Both the position numbers and the translations under genes were made by a program. Of a stretch of 64,000 bases of DNA, positions 17,946 to 27,682 are shown piece after piece. This DNA comes from Cytophagales bacterium (GTDB lineage: Bacteria; Bacteroidota; Bacteroidia; Cytophagales; Cyclobacteriaceae). Every line of letters begins with the position of its first letter. Position 1 is the stretch's first letter. Where the stretch lies: positions 1,054,001 through 1,118,000 of the forward strand of contig JAWPMT010000004.1 of assembly GCA_033344775.1 (NCBI GenBank), given 5' to 3'. Under the pieces are notes generated by a model, which ran no database searches, had not been told where the DNA came from, and was given only the letters and a program-made list of their open reading frames with translations.

Positions 17946-18578
17946 CTACAAATACACCTGTTTAATGTGTTGAGCGATAGCGGGGATCTTTTGGGGATTC
18001 ACCGGCTCACCGATGGTGTGGAAGGCCCAGGAATCTTCAGATCGGACCAGTTTGCCCATGATCATGGAGACGTATCCTTTGAACTTCTGCTCTACTGACA
18101 AATTGAAGGTCGCCAGGGTATCATCTACCCGATCCGGACTGCCTTCGTAGATTCGGAGCTTGGAATAAGGAATGTCGCCAAAATCCTGCCCTTCGTAAGA
18201 GTTGAGGTAAATGAAAATGGTATCAATATCCCGGGAGACTCGCTTCAAATTGATTGTGATCACTTCATTGTCCAATCCATCGTCACCATCAAGGTCTCCC
18301 GTCAGGTCATCTCCGGAGTGGCCAATCGCCCGGTCCTCAGACATGAGGTGATTGAAATAGACCGTTTCATATAGTTGACCTGCAGCATAAGTACTCACCG
18401 CACCATCCAGGTCAACGGCAACCGAATTACCCATCAGTGTACGCATCAGGCCTTTTCTAGGAATCGCTCCCCAGTTTAGGCCTACACAAATACGCTCCAG
18501 TTTTCTGCCCTCTTTTTCGAGGCGTATGGAAGAACCTTTCTTGAGGTTTATTCCAGTATGTTTATCTAATGTTATCAT
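17946..18578 (-). CDS. TerD family protein, 210 aa
   Basis: TerD-domain protein related to calcium-binding stress proteins of tellurite/phage/chemical-stress clusters. It starts with ITLDKHTGINLKKGSSI, has the VAVDLDGAVSTY strand and a GDDLTGDLDGDDGLDNE acidic loop where TerD proteins bind Ca2+, then LNSYEGQDFGDIPYSKLRI and WAFHTIGEPV. Compared with the neighbouring TerD it has extra residues in the N-terminal strand loop and in the acidic loop. Its start codon shares one base with the stop of the upstream terD-like gene (TAATG), so translation is probably coupled. Third gene of the operon. Confidence 0.9.
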   Translation of the reverse strand: MITLDKHTGINLKKGSSIRLEKEGRKLERICVGLNWGAIPRKGLMRTLMGNSVAVDLDGAVSTYAAGQLYETVYFNHLMSEDRAIGHSGDDLTGDLDGDDGLDNEVITINLKRVSRDIDTIFIYLNSYEGQDFGDIPYSKLRIYEGSPDRVDDTLATFNLSVEQKFKGYVSMIMGKLVRSEDSWAFHTIGEPVNPQKIPAIAQHIKQVYL

Positions 18579-19138
18579 TACGCGTAGATGTCAACGTAGC
18601 CCTGCAATCCTTTTTCAGTAGAAATTCCCACCGCATCAAATTTCCACTCTGATCCTTCTTTGATCAGTTTACCAAACTCCACTTCTGTCGCTTCTGAATA
18701 ATCGACATCCAGGTTGTAGCGTAGGATCTCTTCATTCGTCTCCACATTCACAATTCGGATGAAGGCATTTTCCACCATGCCAAAGTGGTGATGCTTTGTG
18801 AACGCGTCGTTGATGGTTACCACAAAAAGCATCTCCTCTACCCTTGGGTCCACCTTTGCAAGGTTCACGAGGATCATTTCATCGTCCCCATCTCCCAGTC
18901 CGGTACGGTTGTCTCCAGTATGCTCTACCGACCGGTCACCTGATCTTAGGTTATTGTAAAAAACGAAGTAGTCGTCCGCTACCAGTTTGTTGTTTGCAGC
19001 AAGCATGAAACAGACTGCATCCAGGTCCAGGCTGTTGCCCGGTCGTACATCCCACCCCAGTCCTACAATTATTTTGTTAAGTGACGGTTTTTTCTTTGTC
19101 AGGTCAAAGGAGTGACCTTTCTTGAGCTCAATAGCCAT
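18578..19138 (-). CDS. TerD family protein, 186 aa
   Basis: A classic TerD domain over the full length: LKKGHSFDLTKK, GNSLDLDAVCFML, YNNLRSGDRSVEHTGDNRTG, then the GLGDGDDEMILVNL calcium-site segment, FGMVENAFIRIVN and the final WKFDAVG. Family members bind Ca2+ and associate with membrane stress complexes. It is the middle gene of a three-gene operon, 53 bases after the coiled-coil gene and overlapping the second terD by one base. No TerC, TerB or TerY gene is adjacent. Confidence 0.92.
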   Translation of the reverse strand: MAIELKKGHSFDLTKKKPSLNKIIVGLGWDVRPGNSLDLDAVCFMLAANNKLVADDYFVFYNNLRSGDRSVEHTGDNRTGLGDGDDEMILVNLAKVDPRVEEMLFVVTINDAFTKHHHFGMVENAFIRIVNVETNEEILRYNLDVDYSEATEVEFGKLIKEGSEWKFDAVGISTEKGLQGYVDIYA

Positions 19139-19191
19139 GATTATAAGGGTTTTAGTAATGAAAAATTCAAAATCCAGGTAACTGACTTAGG

Positions 19192-20013
19192 TCACTTACC
19201 GAAGAAGTTTTTGATACGGTCTGCCTGTTCTGAAGACTTGGGTACCTCGTCTTCTTTGTCAAAGAATTTGTCTGCTTTGGTTATGGCAACCGATTGAGTC
19301 GCCAATGCTTTGATGCGTTCTTCCTTTTTGCTTGTCTGTTCTTTTGCTGGAGAATTGTCAAAGAAGTCTCCATATTTCTTTTGAAGTTGATCAATCGCTT
19401 TTTGATCGTCGATCTTCTTTTCTACCTCAATGAGAGTCCCTAAGTCACCTGATTCTCCTGTGGGTGATTCTGTTGTAGGTTCATCCGTGAGTTCTTTTAA
19501 AGCTTCTGCTTTGCATTCGGATGCCTCGATGGCCTCGTTGTATTGGGTCAGTTCCCCACTGTTTTTGAGCAGCATGAGACTTTCCATGATTTCCGCATAA
19601 TTTCTGGACGCATTGGCATCCATCTCGCCGACTTTCACCTTGGCCAATAGTTGGTCCCGCTTGAATTCCAGCTCATTTCGCTGTTTTTGGAATTTGATCC
19701 GGGACTGATCTATGGTAGTTTGAAGCTGTTGATATTGCGTGATCTTGTGCTCAACTACTTTCAATTCTTCCCAAAGATTCTGGGCTTTGGCTTTTTCTTG
19801 TTTTCTATAGGCCTGCTTCGCATTCTCCTTGATCGTTTTGTTTTGCTCCTTCAATTGAAGGAGTTTGTCGTTGTTGTCAGCAGCTGTCCTTTCAATCGCT
19901 GTGATCTGTGCTTTCAGTGCTTCTACACCTTTTTTAATTTCTTCGATGAACTGTTCCACCCGACTGGGAGGTTCGTCATCTTCTTCGAGCAATGAGGTTA
20001 TTCTGTTAAACAT
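19192..20013 (-). CDS. Coiled-coil protein of the TerD operon, 273 aa
   Basis: Very charged, mostly helical protein. Long coiled coil at about residues 17-145 (EQFIEEIKKGVEALKAQI, NRTAADNNDKLLQLKEQNKT, ending VKVGEMDANASRNYAEIMES), a low-complexity Thr/Glu/Ser linker near 175-190, and short helices to the C-terminus (NFFGK). The layout recalls PspA/IM30-like membrane-remodelling proteins, but I see no diagnostic PspA motif, so this is only a resemblance. First gene of the operon with two terD-like genes, which suggests a role in the same envelope or stress complex. Confidence 0.75.
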   Translation of the reverse strand: MFNRITSLLEEDDEPPSRVEQFIEEIKKGVEALKAQITAIERTAADNNDKLLQLKEQNKTIKENAKQAYRKQEKAKAQNLWEELKVVEHKITQYQQLQTTIDQSRIKFQKQRNELEFKRDQLLAKVKVGEMDANASRNYAEIMESLMLLKNSGELTQYNEAIEASECKAEALKELTDEPTTESPTGESGDLGTLIEVEKKIDDQKAIDQLQKKYGDFFDNSPAKEQTSKKEERIKALATQSVAITKADKFFDKEDEVPKSSEQADRIKNFFGK

Positions 20014-20262
20014 AGTAGTGAATTTCTTTAAATATTCAAATAATAACTTCGAATATGTCTATTTCTACGAGTCTATGTTTGTGAAGGTTGCATCTGCACG
20101 GCAAGTTATATTTCGCATTCCTCATGAATGACCTAGCAAAAAGCACGTAAGAAGCTCATCATCTGTAATTTACCACTGATCAGAATCTCCTACACTTTCT
20201 AAATATTTGGCTTGCTTGAAGTCGTTTGGTTCATGCTAATTTTAGGGATCAATCTAAAACGC

Positions 20263-22953
20263 ATGAAGTACTTCCTTTCTTTACTTTTCATCAGCATCAC
20301 TTTGTTGGGGTCAACCCAGGATCTCTGGACTCCTGAAGAAATCATATACACCAAATCTGTTTCGAATGCGGTTTTCTCACCTGATGGAAAACTGGTTGTC
20401 TGGACGCAACGAAAAGGCGTTAAGAAAGCTGACAAGTTTGTCAGTGACCTTTACCTGGCACGACTAGACATGAAGAAGGATGGGAAGATCAGAACCTTCC
20501 AACTGACCAACACTGATGACAGTGATAACAGCCCACTCTTTTCGCAAGACAGTGAGCAGCTGTACTTTCTTTCCTCGCGAGAAAAAGGCAAAGTCTTGTG
20601 GCGTCTGAATTTGTTGGGTGGAGAGCCAGAGAAAGTGCACACTTTTGAAAAAGGAATCAGTAGCATTTCCTGGCTCAAACCTGGGATTATTGCCTACACC
20701 TCAGGCGAAGGAAAATCACTCTACGATATTGAAAACGAGAAAGATAATACGCAAATCGTCGAAGATACTGCGCATTGGAATGCCCGCCGACTGTACAGCT
20801 TTGATGTGAAGAAAAAACAAATCACCCGGCTTACGGACAACAAGTTTCGGGTACGACAGTATGCCTCTTCCAAGGATGGAAAGTACCTGATTTATCAGTT
20901 GATCCTTAGTCCAAATTATGGTGCAGATGCTAATCCCAAACCACAGTATTTTCTCAAAAATCTGAATTCTGATGAAACCATGCAAGTCCTTCAAGGCATG
21001 CAAGAGCCGGGTCAGTTTCAATTTCCGAACAGTGGAGAAGGATTCTATTTCACTGCTACAAAATCATCCAATCCCCAATGGAATGGTGCTGGCATCAATG
21101 AATTGTATTATTTCGATCTAAGCACCAATGAATATCAGAAGGTAGCGCTGGATTGGGAAAACGGGATGGGCCGGTTCTGGCTATCCGGAAATGATGTAGT
21201 GGCACAGCTGCCCAATGGCCCATTGTATGAAGTAGCGTACTACAGGAAATCCAATACCGGTTGGACCAAGCATGCACTGGACTTTGGCAACATGGCTAAT
21301 CATGTAGTCATCATGTCCGTGAGTGAAAAAGGAGATAAGATAATTTATAATCATTCCACAGCTTCTCAATTGCCGGAGTACTACGTCGCTAATTTGACCA
21401 GTAGCAGAAGGTCCATAAGCATTAATAATCAGGAAACCCTGACTTCTTTAAATGACGGACTGAAGAAGAAACCCGTCGCCAAATCTGAAATCATTTATTG
21501 GACTGGTGCCAAAGATGAAGAGGTCAACGGTATCTTGTATTTCCCTAAGAATTATGAGCCAGGTAAAAAATACCCGCTGATCCTTTCTATTCATGGTGGG
21601 CCAACAGGGGCTGATCATGATTCCTGGTCTGAGCGTTGGTCAACTTATCCCCAGATCTACACGGATAAAGGAGCGTTTGTCCTCAAGCCCAATTATCATG
21701 GTTCAGGCAGTCACAACCTGGCATTCATCGAGTCCATCAAAAACGGAAATTACTATCACCTGGAGCAGATTGACCTTTATAATGGTATTCAACACCTCAA
21801 TGAAAAAGGGTGGATTGACATGGACAAACTAGGGCTGATGGGATGGTCCAACGGAGCGATTTTAGCCACCTGGATGACCCTCAAATACCCAGATATGTTC
21901 AAAGTGGCTGCTCCAGGTGCGGGAGACATCAACTGGACTTCCGATTATGGGACTTGTCAGTTTGGGGTTACGTTTGATCAGAGCTATTTCGGAGGCGCAC
22001 CCTGGGACGATACCAACGGAAAGCACTACAACGAATGGTACATCAACAATTCACCCATTTTCGAGATTGAAAAGATCAAAACACCTACGATTATTTTTCA
22101 CGGAAGCGAAGATCGGGCCGTACCGCGTGATCAAAGTTGGGAATATTACCGGGGCTTACAACAAGTTGGTGTTGCACCAGTAAAATTTCTTTGGTTTCCT
22201 GGTCAGCCGCATGGTCTTCAAAAAATCACGCATCAACTCCGCAAAATGAAAGAAGAAATCAAATGGATTGATCAACACCTGTTTGGGAAAGCAGAAGAAA
22301 GGAATGAAGCGTTGAAGCCCGACAGTCCATTGGCCACACAAATGACTTTGGATAAAAGTCCAACGAAAGACGGTCAGTATGGCATGGAAAAGGACGGTGT
22401 TTTAATACCAGAAGTCATCGAAGTAGGAAAAGATAGCATTGCTATCGGTCGATTTGAAGTTACGATTGCTCAATACCATAGCTACACCGGCGACACATAC
22501 TCTGCACTGCATGCTAATCATCCAATCACAGGATTATCGTCCTCAGATATCCAGGGATATTTGAGCTGGCTGTCTGAAAAAACGGGAACTACTTACCGGC
22601 TTCCAAATGAAAAAGAAGCGAAGAAACTACACGCGCTAGGGCGAAAAAGTGCCAAGAGTCAGAATAACCTTAATTACTGGGCAGGTTACGATTTGACCGC
22701 TACGGATGCGGACAAGTTAAATCTGACACTAACAACCGTAAAAAATCTGATCAAGCCAGTAGGTAGTCATCCTGCCATCAAATTGAAAAATAAGGACTTG
22801 CTTTTTGATCTGGGTGGAAATGTCGCAGAATATTACTCAGCAAACGGTGCTCTGAGGACCTATGATTACAGCGGATACGATTTCGTAGACCCATTCAATA
22901 AGGAAACCGGTGCTGAAGCAAAAAATACAGGCATTCGTGTGATAAGGGAGTAG
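20263..22953 (+). CDS. Secreted S9 prolyl-oligopeptidase-type peptidase fused to a formylglycine-enzyme-like domain
   Basis: 896 residues from ATG 20263, which gives a signal peptide (MKYFLSLLFISITLLGSTQ). Residues about 20-420 form a WD/PD40-type beta-propeller. About 430-680 is the S9 alpha/beta-hydrolase domain with catalytic Ser529 in GWSNGA, Asp617 in GSEDRAV and His650 in GQPHG. About 705-896 resembles an FGE/SUMF1-type domain: IGRFEVTIAQYHSYT, YRLPNEKEAKKL, LLFDLGGNVAEYY and the final NTGIRVIRE. FGE-like domains are usually separate or joined to kinases; here one is joined to a peptidase. It probably acts in the periplasm on peptides. Whether the FGE-like part is catalytic is doubtful. 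Confidence 0.9.
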   Translation: MKYFLSLLFISITLLGSTQDLWTPEEIIYTKSVSNAVFSPDGKLVVWTQRKGVKKADKFVSDLYLARLDMKKDGKIRTFQLTNTDDSDNSPLFSQDSEQLYFLSSREKGKVLWRLNLLGGEPEKVHTFEKGISSISWLKPGIIAYTSGEGKSLYDIENEKDNTQIVEDTAHWNARRLYSFDVKKKQITRLTDNKFRVRQYASSKDGKYLIYQLILSPNYGADANPKPQYFLKNLNSDETMQVLQGMQEPGQFQFPNSGEGFYFTATKSSNPQWNGAGINELYYFDLSTNEYQKVALDWENGMGRFWLSGNDVVAQLPNGPLYEVAYYRKSNTGWTKHALDFGNMANHVVIMSVSEKGDKIIYNHSTASQLPEYYVANLTSSRRSISINNQETLTSLNDGLKKKPVAKSEIIYWTGAKDEEVNGILYFPKNYEPGKKYPLILSIHGGPTGADHDSWSERWSTYPQIYTDKGAFVLKPNYHGSGSHNLAFIESIKNGNYYHLEQIDLYNGIQHLNEKGWIDMDKLGLMGWSNGAILATWMTLKYPDMFKVAAPGAGDINWTSDYGTCQFGVTFDQSYFGGAPWDDTNGKHYNEWYINNSPIFEIEKIKTPTIIFHGSEDRAVPRDQSWEYYRGLQQVGVAPVKFLWFPGQPHGLQKITHQLRKMKEEIKWIDQHLFGKAEERNEALKPDSPLATQMTLDKSPTKDGQYGMEKDGVLIPEVIEVGKDSIAIGRFEVTIAQYHSYTGDTYSALHANHPITGLSSSDIQGYLSWLSEKTGTTYRLPNEKEAKKLHALGRKSAKSQNNLNYWAGYDLTATDADKLNLTLTTVKNLIKPVGSHPAIKLKNKDLLFDLGGNVAEYYSANGALRTYDYSGYDFVDPFNKETGAEAKNTGIRVIRE

Positions 22954-23133
22954 TCTCCTTCCTGTCCAGGCCCATATCGATGCCATGAAGCTAAGGCTGA
23001 AATTTTAATGTACAGAAGTTATTCCTTGGATGGAATCTTTGAAAATCGGTAATGAACATATCTTTTTAAGCAAAGACTCACTAGGCCGTACGCGGAAGCG
23101 GAGTGACCTTAGCTTAATGGCATTGAGGCTCAT

Positions 23134-24180
23134 ATGATGATGAAATCCAAGATTCTTCGTCTGATAAAATATGGACTTTACTATCCAGTTGCCGTCTTTG
23201 TTCTTCTAGAGTTCTCACTTAGAGTTCTCGGATTTCAACCTTATAAGCATACTGACTTCAAGGTGATTTCAAATCCACCAAATGCCTATACCGGACACCC
23301 TTCATTGGGCATACAACTCAATGAAGGTGTTTTTGACATCACCGTCAATGATCAACTGACTTTTCATGCCACTCACGAGCCGGGAGGCTACAGAAATGTG
23401 AGCAAAGCGCCCCGCACTGCTCAAGCTGATGTATGGATGCTAGGATGCTCTTACACGTATGGCTACGGAGTAAATGACGAAGAAAACTTCACAAGCCTGC
23501 TCCAGAACCGATATCCTCGGGTACATTTCAGAAATGCAGGCGTAATCGGGCACGGCACCGTGCAGGCACTCATGAGGTTAAAAAAGATGATGATTCAAGG
23601 TCATCCGAAAATGGTATTGCTCAATTTCTCTTCGTATCATTTCATGCGCAATACGCTTTCTCAGCAATATCGTTCGCATCTAAAAATTGGCTACAGTCGA
23701 GCTTCTAAAAGTGCCCAACAGCAAATGGCAGTTGCCCGTTTCCCTTTTATGAGAAGTTGCGAAAACAGCCTTCAACTAGTAGCATGGGATGACATCTATG
23801 ATCACTGGCCTGGACGAGAATCACTGGCTACGGTTCACTCGATGCAAAAGACTTATGATCGCCTGCTGGAGGATGTCGATCAGCAAATCGAAGTGGCAGC
23901 TTGTCTGATTCAGGAAATGGCACAGATATGTAAAGACAATGGCGTCATATTCCATGTCGTCTGTCTTGATCGTTCGCCAGCCACACAACAACTCAAAATG
24001 AAAACTGGAAATATCCCCTGGCTAGACGTGGGATACAGTTTCTCTGATACAACCATGACCAATCACCCTTATGACGATCACCCCAATCCTAAAGGTCATC
24101 GCTTCATTGCTGATCAGATTGATCAACATTTAGCTCCTGCATTCCAGAAGCTATCGCAAACTACTCTGTCAGAACTTTAG
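23134..24180 (+). CDS. Membrane-anchored SGNH/GDSL hydrolase
   Basis: 348 residues with one N-terminal transmembrane segment (about 10-28, IKYGLYYPVAVFVLLEFSL). SGNH block I is MLGCSYTYGYGVNDEENF (nucleophile Ser in GCSYTYG). Block II-like Gly/Asn sequence follows in RNAGVIGHGT, and block V is DDHPNPKGHRFIADQI, supplying Asp and His. The family includes lipases and polysaccharide O-deacetylases facing the periplasm; the substrate is unknown. Its stop codon overlaps by 4 bases that of the convergent lipoprotein gene. Confidence 0.85.
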   Translation: MMMKSKILRLIKYGLYYPVAVFVLLEFSLRVLGFQPYKHTDFKVISNPPNAYTGHPSLGIQLNEGVFDITVNDQLTFHATHEPGGYRNVSKAPRTAQADVWMLGCSYTYGYGVNDEENFTSLLQNRYPRVHFRNAGVIGHGTVQALMRLKKMMIQGHPKMVLLNFSSYHFMRNTLSQQYRSHLKIGYSRASKSAQQQMAVARFPFMRSCENSLQLVAWDDIYDHWPGRESLATVHSMQKTYDRLLEDVDQQIEVAACLIQEMAQICKDNGVIFHVVCLDRSPATQQLKMKTGNIPWLDVGYSFSDTTMTNHPYDDHPNPKGHRFIADQIDQHLAPAFQKLSQTTLSEL

Positions 24181-24965
24181 TCCTTTCGTTTATCCAATAA
24201 CCAATCATAGACAACAGCCGTTGAAAATGCTTCGGTTACACCATGGTCGTTGCTATCAATGCTTGAAAAGATATTCGGATGCTCGATTTTACTAGTTGGG
24301 ATGTTGACGTCTGATCGCTGTACAAAAGTTTTTCCAAATTCCGATTCGAAGTGGATCACCGTTGATTCAGCATAGTCGTATTCAATTACAGGATCACCGG
24401 TATTGTGCATGATCCACATCGGCATGTTCTTGATTTCCTCACAGCGCGACTTGCAGGTCAATGCCCCTGCAACCGGAATGATCGCCGCAAACTTTTCTGG
24501 AAACCTTTTGGCTGTTCCCCAGGTGCCTATGCCTCCCCTACTCAGCCCTGCCAGGTATACCCGATCCGGATCGACGTTGTGATTGGCTACTACTTCATCA
24601 ACGATCTGGGCCAATTCGGCTGCGTTCTTGTACCATTGGCGATCTGCTCGACTCCCCGTCCTCATGTGTGGGTTAACGATCACAAATGAGTCCGGTAATA
24701 CACTCTTAGGTTGCGTAATGTAGTAAAACGGGCCTGCATCTCGTACCGTATTGGGATTTGGAGAAGCCGAGGCTTCACCGCCTTGCAGGTACATGATCAT
24801 CGGCCATTTACGTTTCTGTTCGTACGCTTTGGGCAAATACAGCCAATAAGCATCCACTATTTTTTGAGAACGGCCCTCGGTTACAAGAATTTGCTTTCCA
24901 GGGCCTGATGACTGATCACAAGCAGTAAGTATGAAAATCAAAAGGATGAAATGGAGTTTCTGCAT
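24177..24965 (-). CDS. Lipoprotein alpha/beta-hydrolase (feruloyl-esterase/PHB-depolymerase-like)
   Basis: 262 residues with a lipoprotein signal (lipobox LTAC, Cys16). The fold runs from WPMIMYLQGGEASASP (oxyanion region) to DRVYLAGLSRGGIGTWG with the GxSxG nucleophile, then MWIMHNTGDPVIEYD (acidic residue) and a late His in NDHGVTEAF. This pattern matches the prolyl-oligopeptidase/esterase family often found on the outer membrane of polysaccharide-degrading Bacteroidota. The substrate is unknown. Ends tail-to-tail with the SGNH hydrolase. Confidence 0.83.
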   Translation of the reverse strand: MQKLHFILLIFILTACDQSSGPGKQILVTEGRSQKIVDAYWLYLPKAYEQKRKWPMIMYLQGGEASASPNPNTVRDAGPFYYITQPKSVLPDSFVIVNPHMRTGSRADRQWYKNAAELAQIVDEVVANHNVDPDRVYLAGLSRGGIGTWGTAKRFPEKFAAIIPVAGALTCKSRCEEIKNMPMWIMHNTGDPVIEYDYAESTVIHFESEFGKTFVQRSDVNIPTSKIEHPNIFSSIDSNDHGVTEAFSTAVVYDWLLDKRKD

Positions 24966-25068
24966 GGCACCAAGATAGGTAGATATCTATTGACTTAAAC
25001 TCAGAGAAATAGCAATGAAGATACCCCCTCCTCAAGGATTTCTTCCTCCATCTTGCCAATAAAATGAC

Positions 25069-27681
25069 TCATTCATTCCGAAGACAATCCACTGGATTAG
25101 CGGACGCAGCTTTCACCGACTGCCCACTAATGGTCAATAGTGCAATCATCAAAGCAGCAAAACCCACGATGAAGAAGGGCAACCAACTTATACTTACTCG
25201 ATACGCATAACTATCCAACCAACCTTGCATCGAAAACCAGGCAATAGGAATAGCTACCATAAAACCTCCAATGATGAGCTTCATGAAGTTTCCTGATATC
25301 AGCACAAGGATATTGGCAATGGAAGCACCTAGTACTTTACGAATCCCGATCTCTTTGATCCGCTGATGTGCGCTTAGCGCAGCCAATCCATACAAGCCTA
25401 ACGAAGCGATGACAATGGTCAACAAACTCAATGTTCCGAATAGCTTCGCTTTCTTTTGTTCGCTTTCATACAATTGATTGATCCGGTCATCCATGAACTT
25501 AAAATCAGCTGGATAATCTGTATGTTCCTTGAGTGACTTGTCCAGAAACCGAAGCAGCTCTGGTATATTTTGCGCATGAACTTTGAGGGAAATGTACTCA
25601 AAATAGGGTTTAGTCTCGATCAACATCGGCGTGATTGCCAAATGCATGTGATGTATGTGAAAATCCTTAACGACACCTATAACAGTCCTGTATTCACTTG
25701 GAGTATCATCAGTCAAAACCTGACCAATCGCTTCATACGGAGTAAGCCCAAGCGCCTTAACTGCGGATTCATTAATCAGACATTCCTTTTTACCCGATAT
25801 TGGTTGATCTGGGAGCATTCTACCTGCTAAAAGCGCTATCTCAAATACCTCTAAAAAATCCCTATCAGCCCGCAACCTCGTTATCGCCAAATCATCATCC
25901 GGATCACCCCCTTCGTCATCGTTGACCAGCGTTCCTGACTGTACATTATGAGGCAAGTCCTGTGAAGTTCCTACTTGAATGATGTCGGGATTGGCAAGCC
26001 ATTCTTCCTTAATCACATCAAAATTTTTGATCACCTTACTATCCAGCAGTTCCATGGTGAGGATTTGTTCCTTTTCAAACCCAAGCTCTTTCTTTCCGAT
26101 GAATTGGAATTGTTGGTACATGACCAGCGTGCAAATCACCAGGGCGATCGAAACGGTATACTGAAAAACAATCAACCATTTTTGGGTCCCTTTGCCCTTG
26201 AGGTTGTCTTGTGAGCCTCCTTTTAAAGTGCTGATGATAGAGGGAGAAGAAATAACCAGCGCCGGATAAATTCCCGCGAAAAATCCAAGAAGAAATACTG
26301 CTCCGGTAAGGATCAGTAAGAGATCCAGGTTATGGATAAAACTCAATTCCAACTGTCGGTCTAAAATGAGGCCAAAGGCGGGGATCAGGAACTTGGCGAG
26401 GATCAATGAAATAACAAACGCCATGACGGCTAGTAATTCCGACTCCAATAAAAACTGGAAGACCAACTGTTTTCGTCCGGCACCAAAAGATTTACGAACA
26501 CCTACTTCTTTTACCCTAATCATCGAACGCGCGATGGACAAGTTGACATAATTGATTCCAGCCAGGATTAGGATCAACAAGGATACGGCGGCAAACAAAT
26601 AGAGCTGCTGGGGATTCCCTTTCAACTCAAAATCATTGTTGATGTTGCTGTTCAGGTGTATCGCCTGAAAAGGCTGAAGTAAATAGTAGAAATCAAAAGG
26701 CCGATCCTTGGTCCAGTACTGATCAATGAGGTTATCCATTTTCCCTTCAAGCGCCCTGGGATCAGCAGAAGGATGCAATGAAAAGAAGGTGTAGTAATTG
26801 CTGCCGTCCCACTTATCCTTTTTGAATTCACTTAAATACCTGCGATCATTCTGAAGGTTGGCGATAAATGAAAATTGAAAAGTAGCATTCGCGGGAGGAT
26901 CTTCTACCACCCCTGTAATGAGATGAGGCTTATCTTTATAGACGATTGTCTTACCCATGGCCCTTCCATCTGAAAACATTTTCGCCACCAAAGACGTGGT
27001 TAAGACGATACTCGCCGGATGTTCAAAAGCGGTCTGTGCATCGCCTTCAATGAACTTCGGATGAGAAAACAATTGGAAGAACTCCTTATCTGTGTATAAA
27101 CCTTTCTCATACCAATGATTTTCGTCATTATATGACAGGAGTGATTTGCCCTCCGCAACCGTGGTGGCATGTTGTACTTCAGGATAATCCGCCACCAAGG
27201 TGGAAGCAAGCTGTGCCGGCGTTACCGCGTAGTAGCTTGACCCGAGATAGGTATCTTCCGGAGAGTGGTCAAAAATGTGATAGATGTTGTCCACATTTTC
27301 ATAAAAGCCATCAAAAGAGCGCTCATGGGCAACAAAGACTGAGACAAGAATGAAACAGGTGATCCCGATGACGAGCCCAACGACGTTGAAAAAACTGTAG
27401 CGCTTTTGTCGCATGATGTTCCGCCAACTGACCTTCAGATAGTTCGCCAGCAGACTTGTGTGTAGGCTTTGGGAGCCAAAACTTAGGTTTCTGATCATGG
27501 AAGGCCGGAACAACAACAGGATCTCTTTGGCCAGCAACCAATCCGCTTTCCTTTTCCCGTGTTTTTCAACGTTGCGTTCATGAAATTCCAGCAAATCACC
27601 TTCGATATCAATGTGATACTCGGACCGGCAAAACCACTTCAAGATACGCAGCAAGATGTGAGGGGGCTTAGTAGCGTTCAT
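25069..27681 (-). CDS. FtsX/MacB-type ABC transporter permease with permease prefix domain
   Basis: 870 residues from ATG 27681; a longer frame to 27729 would overlap the PadR gene. A soluble prefix (about 1-65, with SEYHIDIEGDLLEFHERN) matches the permease prefix domain seen in PadR-linked Bacteroidota transporters. Then two MacB-periplasmic-core/FtsX units: the first has TM helices near 90-110 and 365-485, the second near 740-860. The end is SVKAASANPVDCLRNE, the usual FtsX-type C-terminus. No ATPase subunit is encoded next to it. One base separates the PadR stop from this start, so they form one operon. Such systems are implicated in peptide or stress-agent export and signalling. Confidence 0.92.
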   Translation of the reverse strand: MNATKPPHILLRILKWFCRSEYHIDIEGDLLEFHERNVEKHGKRKADWLLAKEILLLFRPSMIRNLSFGSQSLHTSLLANYLKVSWRNIMRQKRYSFFNVVGLVIGITCFILVSVFVAHERSFDGFYENVDNIYHIFDHSPEDTYLGSSYYAVTPAQLASTLVADYPEVQHATTVAEGKSLLSYNDENHWYEKGLYTDKEFFQLFSHPKFIEGDAQTAFEHPASIVLTTSLVAKMFSDGRAMGKTIVYKDKPHLITGVVEDPPANATFQFSFIANLQNDRRYLSEFKKDKWDGSNYYTFFSLHPSADPRALEGKMDNLIDQYWTKDRPFDFYYLLQPFQAIHLNSNINNDFELKGNPQQLYLFAAVSLLILILAGINYVNLSIARSMIRVKEVGVRKSFGAGRKQLVFQFLLESELLAVMAFVISLILAKFLIPAFGLILDRQLELSFIHNLDLLLILTGAVFLLGFFAGIYPALVISSPSIISTLKGGSQDNLKGKGTQKWLIVFQYTVSIALVICTLVMYQQFQFIGKKELGFEKEQILTMELLDSKVIKNFDVIKEEWLANPDIIQVGTSQDLPHNVQSGTLVNDDEGGDPDDDLAITRLRADRDFLEVFEIALLAGRMLPDQPISGKKECLINESAVKALGLTPYEAIGQVLTDDTPSEYRTVIGVVKDFHIHHMHLAITPMLIETKPYFEYISLKVHAQNIPELLRFLDKSLKEHTDYPADFKFMDDRINQLYESEQKKAKLFGTLSLLTIVIASLGLYGLAALSAHQRIKEIGIRKVLGASIANILVLISGNFMKLIIGGFMVAIPIAWFSMQGWLDSYAYRVSISWLPFFIVGFAALMIALLTISGQSVKAASANPVDCLRNE

Positions 27682-27682
27682 G

